This document shows, in pieces, positions 1-6,680 of a stretch of DNA of 50,110 nucleotides; positions within the stretch are counted from its first letter, which is position 1, and every line of letters starts with the position of its first letter. The notes beneath the pieces are model-generated. The model did no database searches, was not told the DNA's origin, and worked only from the letters and a program-made list of their open reading frames with translations. The stretch is from assembly GCA_947466075.1 (NCBI GenBank), contig CANIBP010000049.1, positions 1 to 50,110 on the forward strand. Direction: 5' to 3'. This stretch comes from Verrucomicrobiaceae bacterium. Lineage in GTDB: Bacteria > Verrucomicrobiota > Verrucomicrobiia > Verrucomicrobiales > Verrucomicrobiaceae. A program made the position numbers and the translations under genes.

Positions 1-1
1 C

Positions 2-157
2 AATGCCGCCACCTGGCAGGCACTCAAGACGAGCACCACGGTGAAGATCAACGTCCCCAGCCTGACACCCGGTACGGTCTATGCCTTCCGCGTGCGTGCC
101 ATCGGCAGCGCCGGTCCCGGCACGTGGAGTGATGAAGCCACGGAACGTGCGCCGTGA
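2..157 (+). CDS. C-terminal end of a fibronectin type III domain protein (5' truncated by window edge)
   Basis: An open frame runs from the window edge to a TGA at 155-157 and gives about 51 residues. It ends in the typical last strands of a fibronectin type III domain: a LTPGTVYAFRVRAIGSAG segment, then GTWSDEATERAP. The Tyr-x-Phe-Arg-Val-Arg-Ala pattern is the classic FN3 F-strand, and the following G-x-G-x-W-S-D is the G-strand region. Such domains occur as tandem extracellular modules for carbohydrate or protein binding. The protein stops right after the domain, so FN3 is C-terminal here with no sorting signal. The rest lies upstream of the window and its function cannot be judged. The collagen-like gene at 333 follows on the same strand, so the two may be a surface-protein pair. 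Confidence 0.7.
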   Translation, partial: NAATWQALKTSTTVKINVPSLTPGTVYAFRVRAIGSAGPGTWSDEATERAP

Positions 158-198
158 GGGCTCGCTGCGCGAGCGTTTGCGAATTTGGATTGGAGAGT

Positions 199-250
199 AG
201 CGCGGACACTCATGTCCGCTGTTCCAAGCAGCGGACAAAGTGTCCGCGCT
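199..250. repeat. REP-like nested palindrome (52 bp)
   Basis: A long hairpin. The outer arms at 199-210 and 239-250 are perfect 12-bp complements, and the inner arms at 213-220 and 230-237 are perfect 8-bp complements, around a 9-nt loop. It lies between the FN3 gene end and the collagen-like gene. It has no T-tract, so it looks more like a dispersed repetitive extragenic palindrome than an intrinsic terminator. The ATG at 240 falls inside the right arm, which argues against that codon as the start of the next gene. Confidence 0.75.
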
Positions 251-267
251 CCCTTCATCCAACGATC

Positions 268-313
268 CAAACTATCGTCAACAACCGTCAACCATTGCAA
301 ACAACTGCCAACT
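268..313. repeat. Degenerate ~10-nt tandem repeat array, single orientation
   Basis: Four or five imperfect units of 9-11 nt share the pattern A-A-C-[AC]-A-[CT]-N-G-[TC] (for example AACAACCGTC and AACAACTGCC). They lie immediately upstream of the collagen-like gene start at 333. The same family, in both orientations, fills the AraC/PEP-hydrolase intergenic region at 34282-34371. Confidence 0.6.
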
Positions 314-332
314 GGCGCTCCGCGCCATCCCC

Positions 333-1289
333 ATGTTCGATCCTACCTACCCACCCACGAATGCCGAGATCGAGTCGGCACCACTGCGCAGTCAGTTCAA
401 TGGCCTCAAAGACCTCATCGACGCCGTGCCTGCCGGCCCGCCGGGCCAGAACGGCAACGATGGGACAAGCGTGACTGGCGCGGTCATGGATGGCGTGAAC
501 ACGCTGAATCCCGGTGATGCCGCGCAGGCCAGCGTGAGCTGGGACGGGGCGAATGTGCGCTTCACGTTTGGGATTCCACGCGGTCAGGATGGTGCAAGCG
601 CCACGCCCATCACCAGCTTCATCGTGGATGGCGTGAGCACCCTGAACCCCGGTGATCCTGCGGCGGTGCAGACGAGCTTTGATGGCGCGAGTGTGCGGTT
701 TACGTTTGGCATTCCACGCGGGAATGACGGCAGCCAAGGACAGCCGGGCAGCAACGGCAACGATGGCGGGCAAGGCCCACAGGGGCCGCCATTCACGAAC
801 TTCGTCGTCGATGGCGTGAACATGCTGAACCCGAATGATCCCGCCTCCGCGCAGACGATCTTTGATGGCAACGCCGTGCGGATGATCTTCAACCTGCCGC
901 GTGGCTTCACGGGTAATGATGGCGGCACGGGTGGCCAAGGTCCGCAGGGGGCACAAGGCCCGCCGTTTGCCAATGCCGTCGTGGACAGCGTGTCGACGTT
1001 GAATCCCGGCGACAACGCGACGGTGCAGACCAGCTTTGATGGCAACAACGTGCGCTTTCAGTTTGGCATCCCGCGTGGCTTCCCTGGCAACGACGGCGGC
1101 TCCGGCCCTCAAGGCGCACCGGGTGAAGTGTCACTCATGCAACTCAACAGCGCCATCAATGGCACGAGTAACAACAGCAATGCGGTGAGCATGCTGGACA
1201 CGCCGTTTGCAAACGATCCACCCACGCTCGCCGACCTGGAACTCATGCGGGCGAAGTTGAATGAGCTGATCAATGCGTTGCGGAGGTAG
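333..1289 (+). CDS. Collagen-like / tail-fibre-like modular repeat protein
   Basis: A 318-residue protein if started at ATG 333. The frame is open from 240, but 240 lies in a palindrome and the intervening 31 codons are encoded by repeat DNA, so 333 (MFDPTYPPTNAEIES) is preferred. After about 46 N-terminal residues come four tandem modules starting near residues 47, 93, 154 and 212. Each has a short beta-like half (VDGVSTLNPGD..., SFDG..VRF.FGIPRG) followed by a collagen-like Gly-x-y stretch (GNDGGQGPQGPP type). The C-terminal 50 residues are predicted helical (DLELMRAKLNELINALRR) and could trimerise the collagen-like stalk. There is no signal peptide. The FDxxxVRFxFxIPRG plus Gly-x-y combination resembles phage tail-fibre and exosporium-type collagen proteins. 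Function is unknown; a surface or fibre role is an inference. Confidence 0.75.
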   Translation: MFDPTYPPTNAEIESAPLRSQFNGLKDLIDAVPAGPPGQNGNDGTSVTGAVMDGVNTLNPGDAAQASVSWDGANVRFTFGIPRGQDGASATPITSFIVDGVSTLNPGDPAAVQTSFDGASVRFTFGIPRGNDGSQGQPGSNGNDGGQGPQGPPFTNFVVDGVNMLNPNDPASAQTIFDGNAVRMIFNLPRGFTGNDGGTGGQGPQGAQGPPFANAVVDSVSTLNPGDNATVQTSFDGNNVRFQFGIPRGFPGNDGGSGPQGAPGEVSLMQLNSAINGTSNNSNAVSMLDTPFANDPPTLADLELMRAKLNELINALRR

Positions 1290-1451
1290 AAAATCCCTCA
1301 ACCTCACGGCGGTGGCAGCGGCACGTCATTCAACCAAGCGAGGGGGCGTGGGCAGGCACGGGCGCGGTATTCAGCGTGCGGCGTTGCTGCTGCTCAATCA
1401 AAATGCATCGTGGTCATTTCCGGATGACCTAGCGGCAGTTGTCCGCCAGCT

Positions 1452-2381
1452 TTAGAAATCCACATCTTCGCGCGATCCCGTGGCCGTGATGCCACTGCGG
1501 ACGATGCAACGCTTCAACACCGAACCGCTGGCGACACGCCCGCCGGGCCAAACGATGGTGTCTTCAAGTTGCGCACCTGATTCGATCACCGCACCGGCAC
1601 CAATGACATTGATGCCTCGCAACACGGACCCGGCTTCGATCTGTGCCGCAGGATCAATGGCCGGGCCATACATGCCATTCAATGCGGAGTGTGCGGATAG
1701 ATAAGCCGTGCGACTGCCCAAATCCCACCAACTGCCGTCGTCGATCACCACCGCACCGATCTTGGCTCCCTCGCGGATCATGTTGAGAAAAATCGGAATG
1801 ACGGATTCAACCTTGCCAGGCGTGATCCAGTCGTGAATGGCCGGATCACAGGCGTAAATGCCGGTAAAGAGATATTTCCCTTCGTCACCGGTGCCGAGTT
1901 TGTTGCGGATGTCCGTGACACGACCGCGACGAGGGTCAAACGCGATGTGCAGCGATGGCCCATGGCTGCGCAGCACCAGCGTCACGAGATTGCCGTTTTC
2001 ACGATGCTCCATGAGCAGCGGCTTGAGCGGCAGGTCGGTCAGAATATCGCCGTTATAGACGAGAAAGGGTTCGTTCCCGAGCAGATCGCGTACGTTGGCG
2101 ATGCCGCCGGCCGTTTCGAGGCGCACGGGGCTTTCGTTGCGGAATTGAATCGGCGTGCCCTGATAACTTTGCTCAGGAAAAGCCTGTGCATACGCATTGG
2201 GAAGGTGATGCGTGTTCACCACGAAACGCTGAATGCCTGCTGAGCGAAGATGATCGAAAGCATAGGTGATCAATGGCCGATGAAACACCGGCACGAGCGG
2301 TTTCGGAAGCTGTTCCGTCAGTGGCCGAAGCCGTTCACCCATTCCTGCGCCCAATACAAATGCCTGTTTCACGCGCGGCAT
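1452..2381 (-). CDS. Sugar-phosphate nucleotidyltransferase with left-handed beta-helix-like tail
   Basis: A 309-residue NDP-sugar pyrophosphorylase-type enzyme, which transfers NMP to a sugar-1-phosphate. The N-terminus carries the nucleotide-binding signature GAGMGERLRPL (residues 11-21), followed by the PKP lysine K27. A YNGDILTD segment near residue 108 supplies the metal-binding Asp. The last ~70 residues have isoleucine/valine-glycine hexapeptide-like turns (IEAGSVLRG, IGAGAVIESG, VASGSVLKR) typical of left-handed beta-helix C-termini of mannose-1-phosphate guanylyltransferase and glucose-1-phosphate nucleotidyltransferase families. The substrate (mannose-, glucose- or MurNAc-1-phosphate) cannot be fixed from sequence. 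ATG start at 2381. It is transcribed away from the collagen-like gene's end and is the first gene of the minus strand here. Cytoplasmic; likely supplies activated sugar for envelope polysaccharide. Confidence 0.85.
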   Translation of the reverse strand: MPRVKQAFVLGAGMGERLRPLTEQLPKPLVPVFHRPLITYAFDHLRSAGIQRFVVNTHHLPNAYAQAFPEQSYQGTPIQFRNESPVRLETAGGIANVRDLLGNEPFLVYNGDILTDLPLKPLLMEHRENGNLVTLVLRSHGPSLHIAFDPRRGRVTDIRNKLGTGDEGKYLFTGIYACDPAIHDWITPGKVESVIPIFLNMIREGAKIGAVVIDDGSWWDLGSRTAYLSAHSALNGMYGPAIDPAAQIEAGSVLRGINVIGAGAVIESGAQLEDTIVWPGGRVASGSVLKRCIVRSGITATGSREDVDF

Positions 2382-2426
2382 TTACGCGGACGCGATGAAG
2401 GCGCAAATGGAAGTTCGTCGCAGCAG

Positions 2427-3155
2427 CTAGGCTTGGCGTTTCTTTCGCAGCCAGGTGACCAACAGCACGATGAGCACCACCGAGACCACGGCTGGCAAGG
2501 TGTAGCCACCACCGCTCGCAGCCTCACACATTGGGCACATCGGATCGCCACCGGTCACGGCTTGAGCAGATTCCGCTGTGATCAGTGGTGGAGCCTTCGT
2601 CCGTGGCGTGAAGGTTTTCAGATCCAGCACATAGCTGTTCTCACCTGGAAAGAGGATTTGATAGCGCTCCACCTTCTTGCCGAGCGCCGTGTTGTGATAC
2701 AACACGCTCAGCGTTCCGGTTGGCAGCGCTTTGATCGAATAACCCGTCGTTCCGTCAGGTATCTTGCCCTTCCAAGTGCCCGTGAGCATGACCGGATCCT
2801 CTGGTTGCTTCAAAGGCACATTCTCCATGGTGGTGAAATCCCAGGTAAAGTCAGGCTTCACCTCCACCACGGGATCGAGGACAACCTCAAGCACGCGCTT
2901 GATATACTCACGTGCCTTGTCCTTCAGCTTTTCCTTTTGCTCCGGTGCGGTGGCGCCCAGATCAGCATGGGTGAGGTAAGGAGCCACGTTCGGGTCAGGC
3001 TCAAAGCTGCGCGGATCGATCTCGATCTGGAGCATCCAGTCCCCGTTTTGCTCAAAGTTTGCCCGCACCGCCACGTCTGGCAAGGGATGGGCCATGCCGG
3101 TTACCGCCATTAGCAGAAACAGGCCTAAATGAAGGAAAAGCGCGTTGGGTCTCAT
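2427..3155 (-). CDS. Exported protein of unknown function with C-terminal membrane anchor
   Basis: The frame is open from 3272, but the segment starting MRPNALFLHLGLFLLMAV at 3155 gives a clean signal peptide (cleavage near GMA|HPLPD), so 3155 is chosen, giving 242 residues. A mature region of about 190 residues with alternating hydrophobic/charged strands (VRANFEQNGDWMLQIEID) suggests a beta-sandwich. Near residue 200 there is a CPMC motif, then a Gly-rich hinge, one transmembrane helix (LPAVVSVVLIVLLVTW) and a basic tail (RKKRQA). This gives a type-I topology with the domain outside the cytoplasm. The HPLPD...V.A.F start recalls N-terminal domains of HupE/UreJ-like proteins, but I do not assign a family. 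No strong Shine-Dalgarno sequence is visible. It lies 45 nt upstream of the nucleotidyltransferase in the same direction. Confidence 0.7.
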   Translation of the reverse strand: MRPNALFLHLGLFLLMAVTGMAHPLPDVAVRANFEQNGDWMLQIEIDPRSFEPDPNVAPYLTHADLGATAPEQKEKLKDKAREYIKRVLEVVLDPVVEVKPDFTWDFTTMENVPLKQPEDPVMLTGTWKGKIPDGTTGYSIKALPTGTLSVLYHNTALGKKVERYQILFPGENSYVLDLKTFTPRTKAPPLITAESAQAVTGGDPMCPMCEAASGGGYTLPAVVSVVLIVLLVTWLRKKRQA

Positions 3156-3306
3156 CCGTGGAGCGTGGCACAAGCCGAGGCACTGTGTCGAGCTTTTTTC
3201 AAATACCCCACATTTTTTGATTGTAAGGACACCCCGGTCTCGTTTTGAATGCACGCAAATCCGCCCGGTCACTTCCGTGGCGGAAAGCTAACCATACCAT
3301 CCCAAC

Positions 3307-3561
3307 ATGAAATCCATCCTCACCACCCTCGCCGTCATTGGCCTCTCCGCTTCCGCTTTCGCTGGCTGCGGCAAAACCGAAACCACCAGCGGCAAGCTCA
3401 AGTCCGTTGACGCTGATGCCAAGTCCATCGTCATCGACGCTGGCGGCAAAGACGTCAAACTTACCCTCACCGCTGCCGTCACTGGCGCTGACAAACTCGT
3501 CGGCAAAAAAGTGACCGCCGTCAGCTCCCACAAGAAAGTGGAATCCCTCAAGGAAGGCTGA
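3307..3561 (+). CDS. Small exported protein, possible lipoprotein, OB-like
   Basis: An 84-residue protein with a signal peptide (MKSILTTLAVIGLSASAFA) followed by GCGK. C21 could be lipidated (AFAGC is a weak lipobox), or Cys may follow a SPase I site at AFA|G. The mature ~63 residues (SGKLKSVDADAKSIVIDAGG, then K-D-V-K-L-T-L-T) look like a small five-stranded OB-type barrel of the kind seen in secreted metal or stress proteins. No family can be named with confidence. It is followed by a strong intrinsic terminator at 3596-3622, so it is a monocistronic unit. It sits just before the Cys-rich lipoprotein and NsrR gene, so a shared stress context is possible but not shown. Confidence 0.8.
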   Translation: MKSILTTLAVIGLSASAFAGCGKTETTSGKLKSVDADAKSIVIDAGGKDVKLTLTAAVTGADKLVGKKVTAVSSHKKVESLKEG

Positions 3562-3595
3562 TCCGTTCTCCGGTGATTCAATTTCACCCACGAAG

Positions 3596-3622
3596 CCCGG
3601 AGGAAGCCCCTCCGGGTTTTTT
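3596..3622 (+). terminator. Intrinsic terminator after small exported protein
   Basis: An 8-bp perfect GC-rich stem (3596-3603 with 3609-3616) with a 5-nt loop, followed by six T residues at 3617-3622. Located 35 nt after the stop of the 84-residue gene. Confidence 0.9.
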
Positions 3623-3669
3623 CATATCTCCAGCAAATTAATCACAGTTCACCCACACCACACATCATC

Positions 3670-3819
3670 ATGAAAGCACTCATCACACTCGCCCTCATCG
3701 CCACCAGCCTTACGCTGAGCAGTTGCAAAACCTGCCCTTTTGCCAAGAAACAATCCTCCTGCTGCTCTGCTCCTGCCCAGTCCTGCTGCAGCGCCACGCC
3801 TGCTGCCCACAAGCATTAA
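3670..3819 (+). CDS. Tiny cysteine-rich lipoprotein (49 aa)
   Basis: A small gene, ATG at 3670 and TAA at 3817-3819. It has an n-region MKAL, a hydrophobic core (ITLALIATSLTLSS) and a canonical lipobox L16-S17-S18-C19, so the mature lipoprotein is only 31 residues. The mature part has Cys at 19, 22, 31, 32, 39 and 40, including two adjacent CC pairs separated by seven residues, and a C-terminal HKH. The cysteines and terminal histidines suggest metal or redox binding, which is an inference. It is bracketed by two intrinsic terminators (3596-3622 and 3849-3876), which supports a real, independently transcribed unit. It lies directly upstream of the NsrR-type regulator. I know of no named family for it. 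Confidence 0.75.
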   Translation: MKALITLALIATSLTLSSCKTCPFAKKQSSCCSAPAQSCCSATPAAHKH

Positions 3820-3848
3820 TCTCCGTTCTCAGAGGAACGAAGCCACGA

Positions 3849-3876
3849 AAGCCCGGAGCCAGTCTCCGGGCTTTTT
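3849..3876 (+). terminator. Intrinsic terminator after Cys-rich lipoprotein
   Basis: A 10-bp perfect stem (3849-3858 with 3864-3873), 5-nt loop, and T-tract running to 3876. Located 29 nt after the lipoprotein stop codon. Confidence 0.9.
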
Positions 3877-3934
3877 CATGCCCGTATTGCGCCGATTCTG
3901 CCTGCCAGTGCGCTTCCTTTGGCGTGCACTCGTT

Positions 3935-3959
3935 AAACATGCACGCTGCGTGCAAGTTT
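3935..3959. promoter_or_regulatory. Near-perfect 25-bp palindrome, candidate NsrR operator
   Basis: Two 11-bp half-sites (3935-3945 and 3949-3959) match in 10 of 11 positions around a 3-nt centre. The core ATGCA...TGCA spacing resembles known NsrR operators, which are long AT-flanked ATGCAT dyads. It ends 25 nt before the NsrR-type start codon, a good position for autorepression. No other dyad of this length is seen nearby. Confidence 0.65.
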
Positions 3960-3984
3960 ATCCCCCTGCCCTCGTAAAACGGGC

Positions 3985-4425
3985 ATGAAACTCAGCCTCT
4001 TCACCGATTACTCCCTGCGCGTGCTCATGTTTGCAGCGCTCAAGGGTGAATCGTTTTCTCTCAGTGAAGTCGCCGAGGCCTACGACATCTCACGTCATCA
4101 CCTCGTCAAGGTGGTGAACTATCTTGCCAAGCTCGGCTACCTCGAAACCCGCCGGGGTCGCGGTGGCGGCATTGCCCTTGGCATGAAGGCTGAGGACATC
4201 CGCATCGGTATGGTCGTGCGGCGCACGGAGGACACCCCGTTCATTGTCGAGTGCTTCGACAAGCAGCACAACACCTGCCCCATCAACGGCTCCTGCCGCC
4301 TGAAAGGTGCCCTAGCCCAAGCGGTGAACGCTTTCTATGAAGCACTCGGCCGCCACACCCTGCGCGACCTCGTCAGCGGCATGGAGGGCGTGCGCATGAA
4401 TCAAATTCTGCTCCCCCAACCATGA
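3985..4425 (+). CDS. nsrR: Rrf2-family regulator, NsrR-type (nitric-oxide-sensing Fe-S repressor)
   Basis: A 146-residue winged-helix regulator. The N-terminus MKLSLFTDYSLRVLMF is the Rrf2/NsrR signature and D8 matches the Asp that ligates the cluster in characterised NsrR. The HTH covers residues ~25-48 (LSEVAEAYDISRHHLVKVV), followed by a wing with a Gly-rich RRGRGGG turn. Cluster cysteines are C90, C98 and C104 (spacing 7 and 5), the spacing seen in Bacillus-type NsrR. In the family, a [4Fe-4S] cluster is destroyed by nitric oxide, releasing repression of NO-detoxification genes. A 25-bp palindrome lies 25 nt upstream, consistent with autoregulation. The stop codon overlaps the start of the haem-protein gene by 4 nt (ATGA), so the two are co-translated and the haem protein is the likeliest target. 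Confidence 0.88.
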   Translation: MKLSLFTDYSLRVLMFAALKGESFSLSEVAEAYDISRHHLVKVVNYLAKLGYLETRRGRGGGIALGMKAEDIRIGMVVRRTEDTPFIVECFDKQHNTCPINGSCRLKGALAQAVNAFYEALGRHTLRDLVSGMEGVRMNQILLPQP

Positions 4426-5738
4426 ATCACCTCTTCCAAACGAGCCTGATCATTCTCTCGCTCTCCGGTGCCGCTTTGCTGGCCGAAGACGAGTACGAAA
4501 ACGCTCCCATCCGCTACTCCGACACCGAGCCCAACGATGCCACGCAACGCCTCGAACGCCTCATGGCCGCTGGAAAGGTCAAGATCGACCGCACGGATGC
4601 TTGGAGCATCTTGCGCGATGTGATGAAGCAATTCGACATCCCAATCGAATCGCAGGTCATGGTCTTCTCTAAGACCAGCAAACAGAACGACCGCATCAAT
4701 CCACAAACACCACGCGTCGTTTATTTCGGCGACAACGCCTACGTCGGCTACTGCCTCGGCGGTAGCATCGAAGTCTCCACCATTGATCCGAAGCTTGGCC
4801 CCATCTTCTACCTGCTCGATCCGTATGAAGCACCGCAGAAGCCGCTGCACTTTCAACGCGATAACAGTTGCCTAAGTTGCCACGGCGGCCCCTTCACGCC
4901 CGAAGTGCCCGGCGTCATCGTGCGCTCAGTGTTTCCCGGCCCCGAAGGCCATCCCATCATGAGCCAGGGCAGCACCGTCGTCGATACCACCACGCCATTC
5001 AGCGAGCGATGGGGGGGGTGGTATGTCACCGGCAAACACGGCAGCCTCCTGCATCGTGGAAACGTCACTGCCACTGAGAAAAACGACCAGACCATCAACA
5101 TCGACTTCAAAGCCGGTGCCAACATCACCAACCTCGCCAAATTTTTCGACACCACGCCCTACAAGCGCAAGCAGAGCGACATCATCGCCCTCATGGTCCT
5201 GGAGCATCAGACCAGCGTGCAAAACATCCTCACCAAGGCCAACCACACCTCTCTGCGTGCCATGCACATGCAGACCAGCCTGCAGCGCGAACTTGGTGAA
5301 AAAATCGAAGCCGAACCCACCGGCACCGCTCGCCGCATCATCGACCACTGCGCCGAAGACGTCGTCGAAGCCCTGCTCTTCAAAGACGAAGCCGCATTAC
5401 CCGAAGGCGGCATCGAGGGCGATCCCGCTTTCCAGACCGCCTTCACCAAACGCGCTCCGCAAAGCAACGACGGTCGCAGCCTAAAGGACTTCCAACTCCT
5501 CAACCGCCTCTTCAAGCATCGTTGCAGTTACATGATCTACTCCCTCACCTTCCAGCACCTCACCGCCCCGCTGAAGCAAACGGTGCTCAATCGCCTTTGG
5601 ACCGTGCTTGAAGGCAAGGACACCACCGGCAGCTACACTTACCTCACCGAAACTGAACGCACCCACATCCGCCGCATCCTTGCAGAGACATTGCCCGGTG
5701 CTCCAGCGGATTGGAAAAAGGCGCTGGCAGCGAAATGA
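4422..5738 (+). CDS. Exported single-haem (CxxCH) protein coupled to NsrR
   Basis: A 438-residue protein. The signal peptide (MNHLFQTSLIILSLSGAALLA) sends it to the periplasm. One c-type haem site C150-L-S-C153-H154 lies mid-protein, flanked by FQRDNS and GGPFTPE. The ~145 residues before it and ~280 after match no cytochrome family that I recognise. They include SERWGGWYVTGKHG, which recalls segments of di-haem peroxidases and of Planctomycetes-type cytochrome domains, and a long helical C-terminal half with many His and Met (MHMQTSLQREL). The start overlaps the nsrR stop by 4 nt. A role in nitrosative stress (NO binding, reduction or sensing) is inferred only from this coupling. A nested inverted repeat (ATGGT...ACCAT flanking AGCGG/CCGCT) just after the stop may terminate transcription. 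Confidence 0.75.
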   Translation: MNHLFQTSLIILSLSGAALLAEDEYENAPIRYSDTEPNDATQRLERLMAAGKVKIDRTDAWSILRDVMKQFDIPIESQVMVFSKTSKQNDRINPQTPRVVYFGDNAYVGYCLGGSIEVSTIDPKLGPIFYLLDPYEAPQKPLHFQRDNSCLSCHGGPFTPEVPGVIVRSVFPGPEGHPIMSQGSTVVDTTTPFSERWGGWYVTGKHGSLLHRGNVTATEKNDQTINIDFKAGANITNLAKFFDTTPYKRKQSDIIALMVLEHQTSVQNILTKANHTSLRAMHMQTSLQRELGEKIEAEPTGTARRIIDHCAEDVVEALLFKDEAALPEGGIEGDPAFQTAFTKRAPQSNDGRSLKDFQLLNRLFKHRCSYMIYSLTFQHLTAPLKQTVLNRLWTVLEGKDTTGSYTYLTETERTHIRRILAETLPGAPADWKKALAAK

Positions 5739-5810
5739 TGGTCAATAGCGGTGCGCCGCTCCCGCTTCTTCACCATCAGTTCGGACCCGGCAAGGTATAG
5801 CTAGTCTAGC

Positions 5811-6623
5811 TTATCGGCGTCTGGACTCCTGCGTGCTCCGAATTTCATCCAGCAGCGTATTCGACTCCTTCATGCATACTTCACAAAGCGTCTGAAACGT
5901 CTTCAAGCGCGACAGGTCACCTTCCAGCGCTTGATGAGGAAGCGTCGGACCGCTAGCGAACTGCCAAGTCGCCAGTGCTTCGATATAGTCGAGACGACGC
6001 TCTGACGGGATGAAGATGGGAAGCTGGCCTTTTTCAATAACGGGCAGATTCGCGAGCAGTCGTGCCATGCGGCCATTGCCGTCGGCGTAGGGATGGATGC
6101 GCACGAAGGTAGCATGGCTCCACACATAAGCCTCCAAGGCTGACACCGCTTTGTCCTGCCGCCGCTGTTGAAAGCCTGCCAACCAATCCAGCATGAGCGC
6201 CGCCACATGTTCCGGCATGGCATAGGTGTCATTGATGACCGTTTTGCCGCCCTGCTTGGCAAGGGTGGAGTTCGGTTCACGTTTCCAAGCACCCACCGGT
6301 TTCAAATAGTCCACTTCCACACTGGTTTGCACGGCTTGATGCAGCGTGTGAATATCCCCCACTAATAAGGTCCGCCCCTCATCCAGCCAACCATAAAGCA
6401 GGTCCAGCGCCCGACTGTGGCCGAGGACTTCGTTGTGATCTGCCAGCGATTTTCCTGAGATGGTAAGGCCGTAGCGCAGCACCCCAAAGGTCTCGCCTTC
6501 TGTCAGCGTGTTGCCTTCCAAAGCGGTCGATGTGTGCGTCCATCGAACACGTAGCTTTTCAAGAAAAGCCTCGCGTAGATCGGCATCTAGTGCGCTGATT
6601 TCGGGAAGGAAGCGGGATAACAC
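5811..6623 (-). CDS. Fic-domain protein (class II, self-inhibited type)
   Basis: A 270-residue protein. The Fic core motif is H177-PYADGNGRMAR188, matching HPFx[D/E]GNGRxxR; the His is the catalytic base for AMP (or other phosphate-group) transfer to protein hydroxyls. An N-terminal inhibitory motif S32-TALEG37 fits [S/T]xxxE[G/N], so the active site is held off by its own N-terminal helix (class II) and no separate antitoxin is needed. None is seen next to it. The start is GTG at 6623; an in-frame stop lies 18 nt upstream and no ATG occurs before residue ~136, so the GTG is forced. No clear ribosome binding site. The target is unknown. It is on the minus strand after pheA and separated by ~57 nt. 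Confidence 0.88.
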   Translation of the reverse strand: MLSRFLPEISALDADLREAFLEKLRVRWTHTSTALEGNTLTEGETFGVLRYGLTISGKSLADHNEVLGHSRALDLLYGWLDEGRTLLVGDIHTLHQAVQTSVEVDYLKPVGAWKREPNSTLAKQGGKTVINDTYAMPEHVAALMLDWLAGFQQRRQDKAVSALEAYVWSHATFVRIHPYADGNGRMARLLANLPVIEKGQLPIFIPSERRLDYIEALATWQFASGPTLPHQALEGDLSRLKTFQTLCEVCMKESNTLLDEIRSTQESRRR

Positions 6624-6680
6624 GATGGCGAGACTAGTTCATGCCACAGCTATGCGCAATAAGACGGAACACTGAGGCAG

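Noticed and set aside
240..332. ATG 240 as start of the collagen-like gene
   Set aside because: It lies in the right arm of a palindrome; the extension is encoded by repeat DNA and does not look like protein.
1273..1455. 60-codon plus-strand frame after the collagen-like gene
   Set aside because: No ribosome binding site or plausible protein composition; overlaps the end of the previous gene and the 3' end of the nucleotidyltransferase.
3199..3591. Minus-strand frame overlapping the 84-residue exported protein
   Set aside because: It is antisense to a signal-peptide-bearing gene with its own terminator; no recognisable protein.
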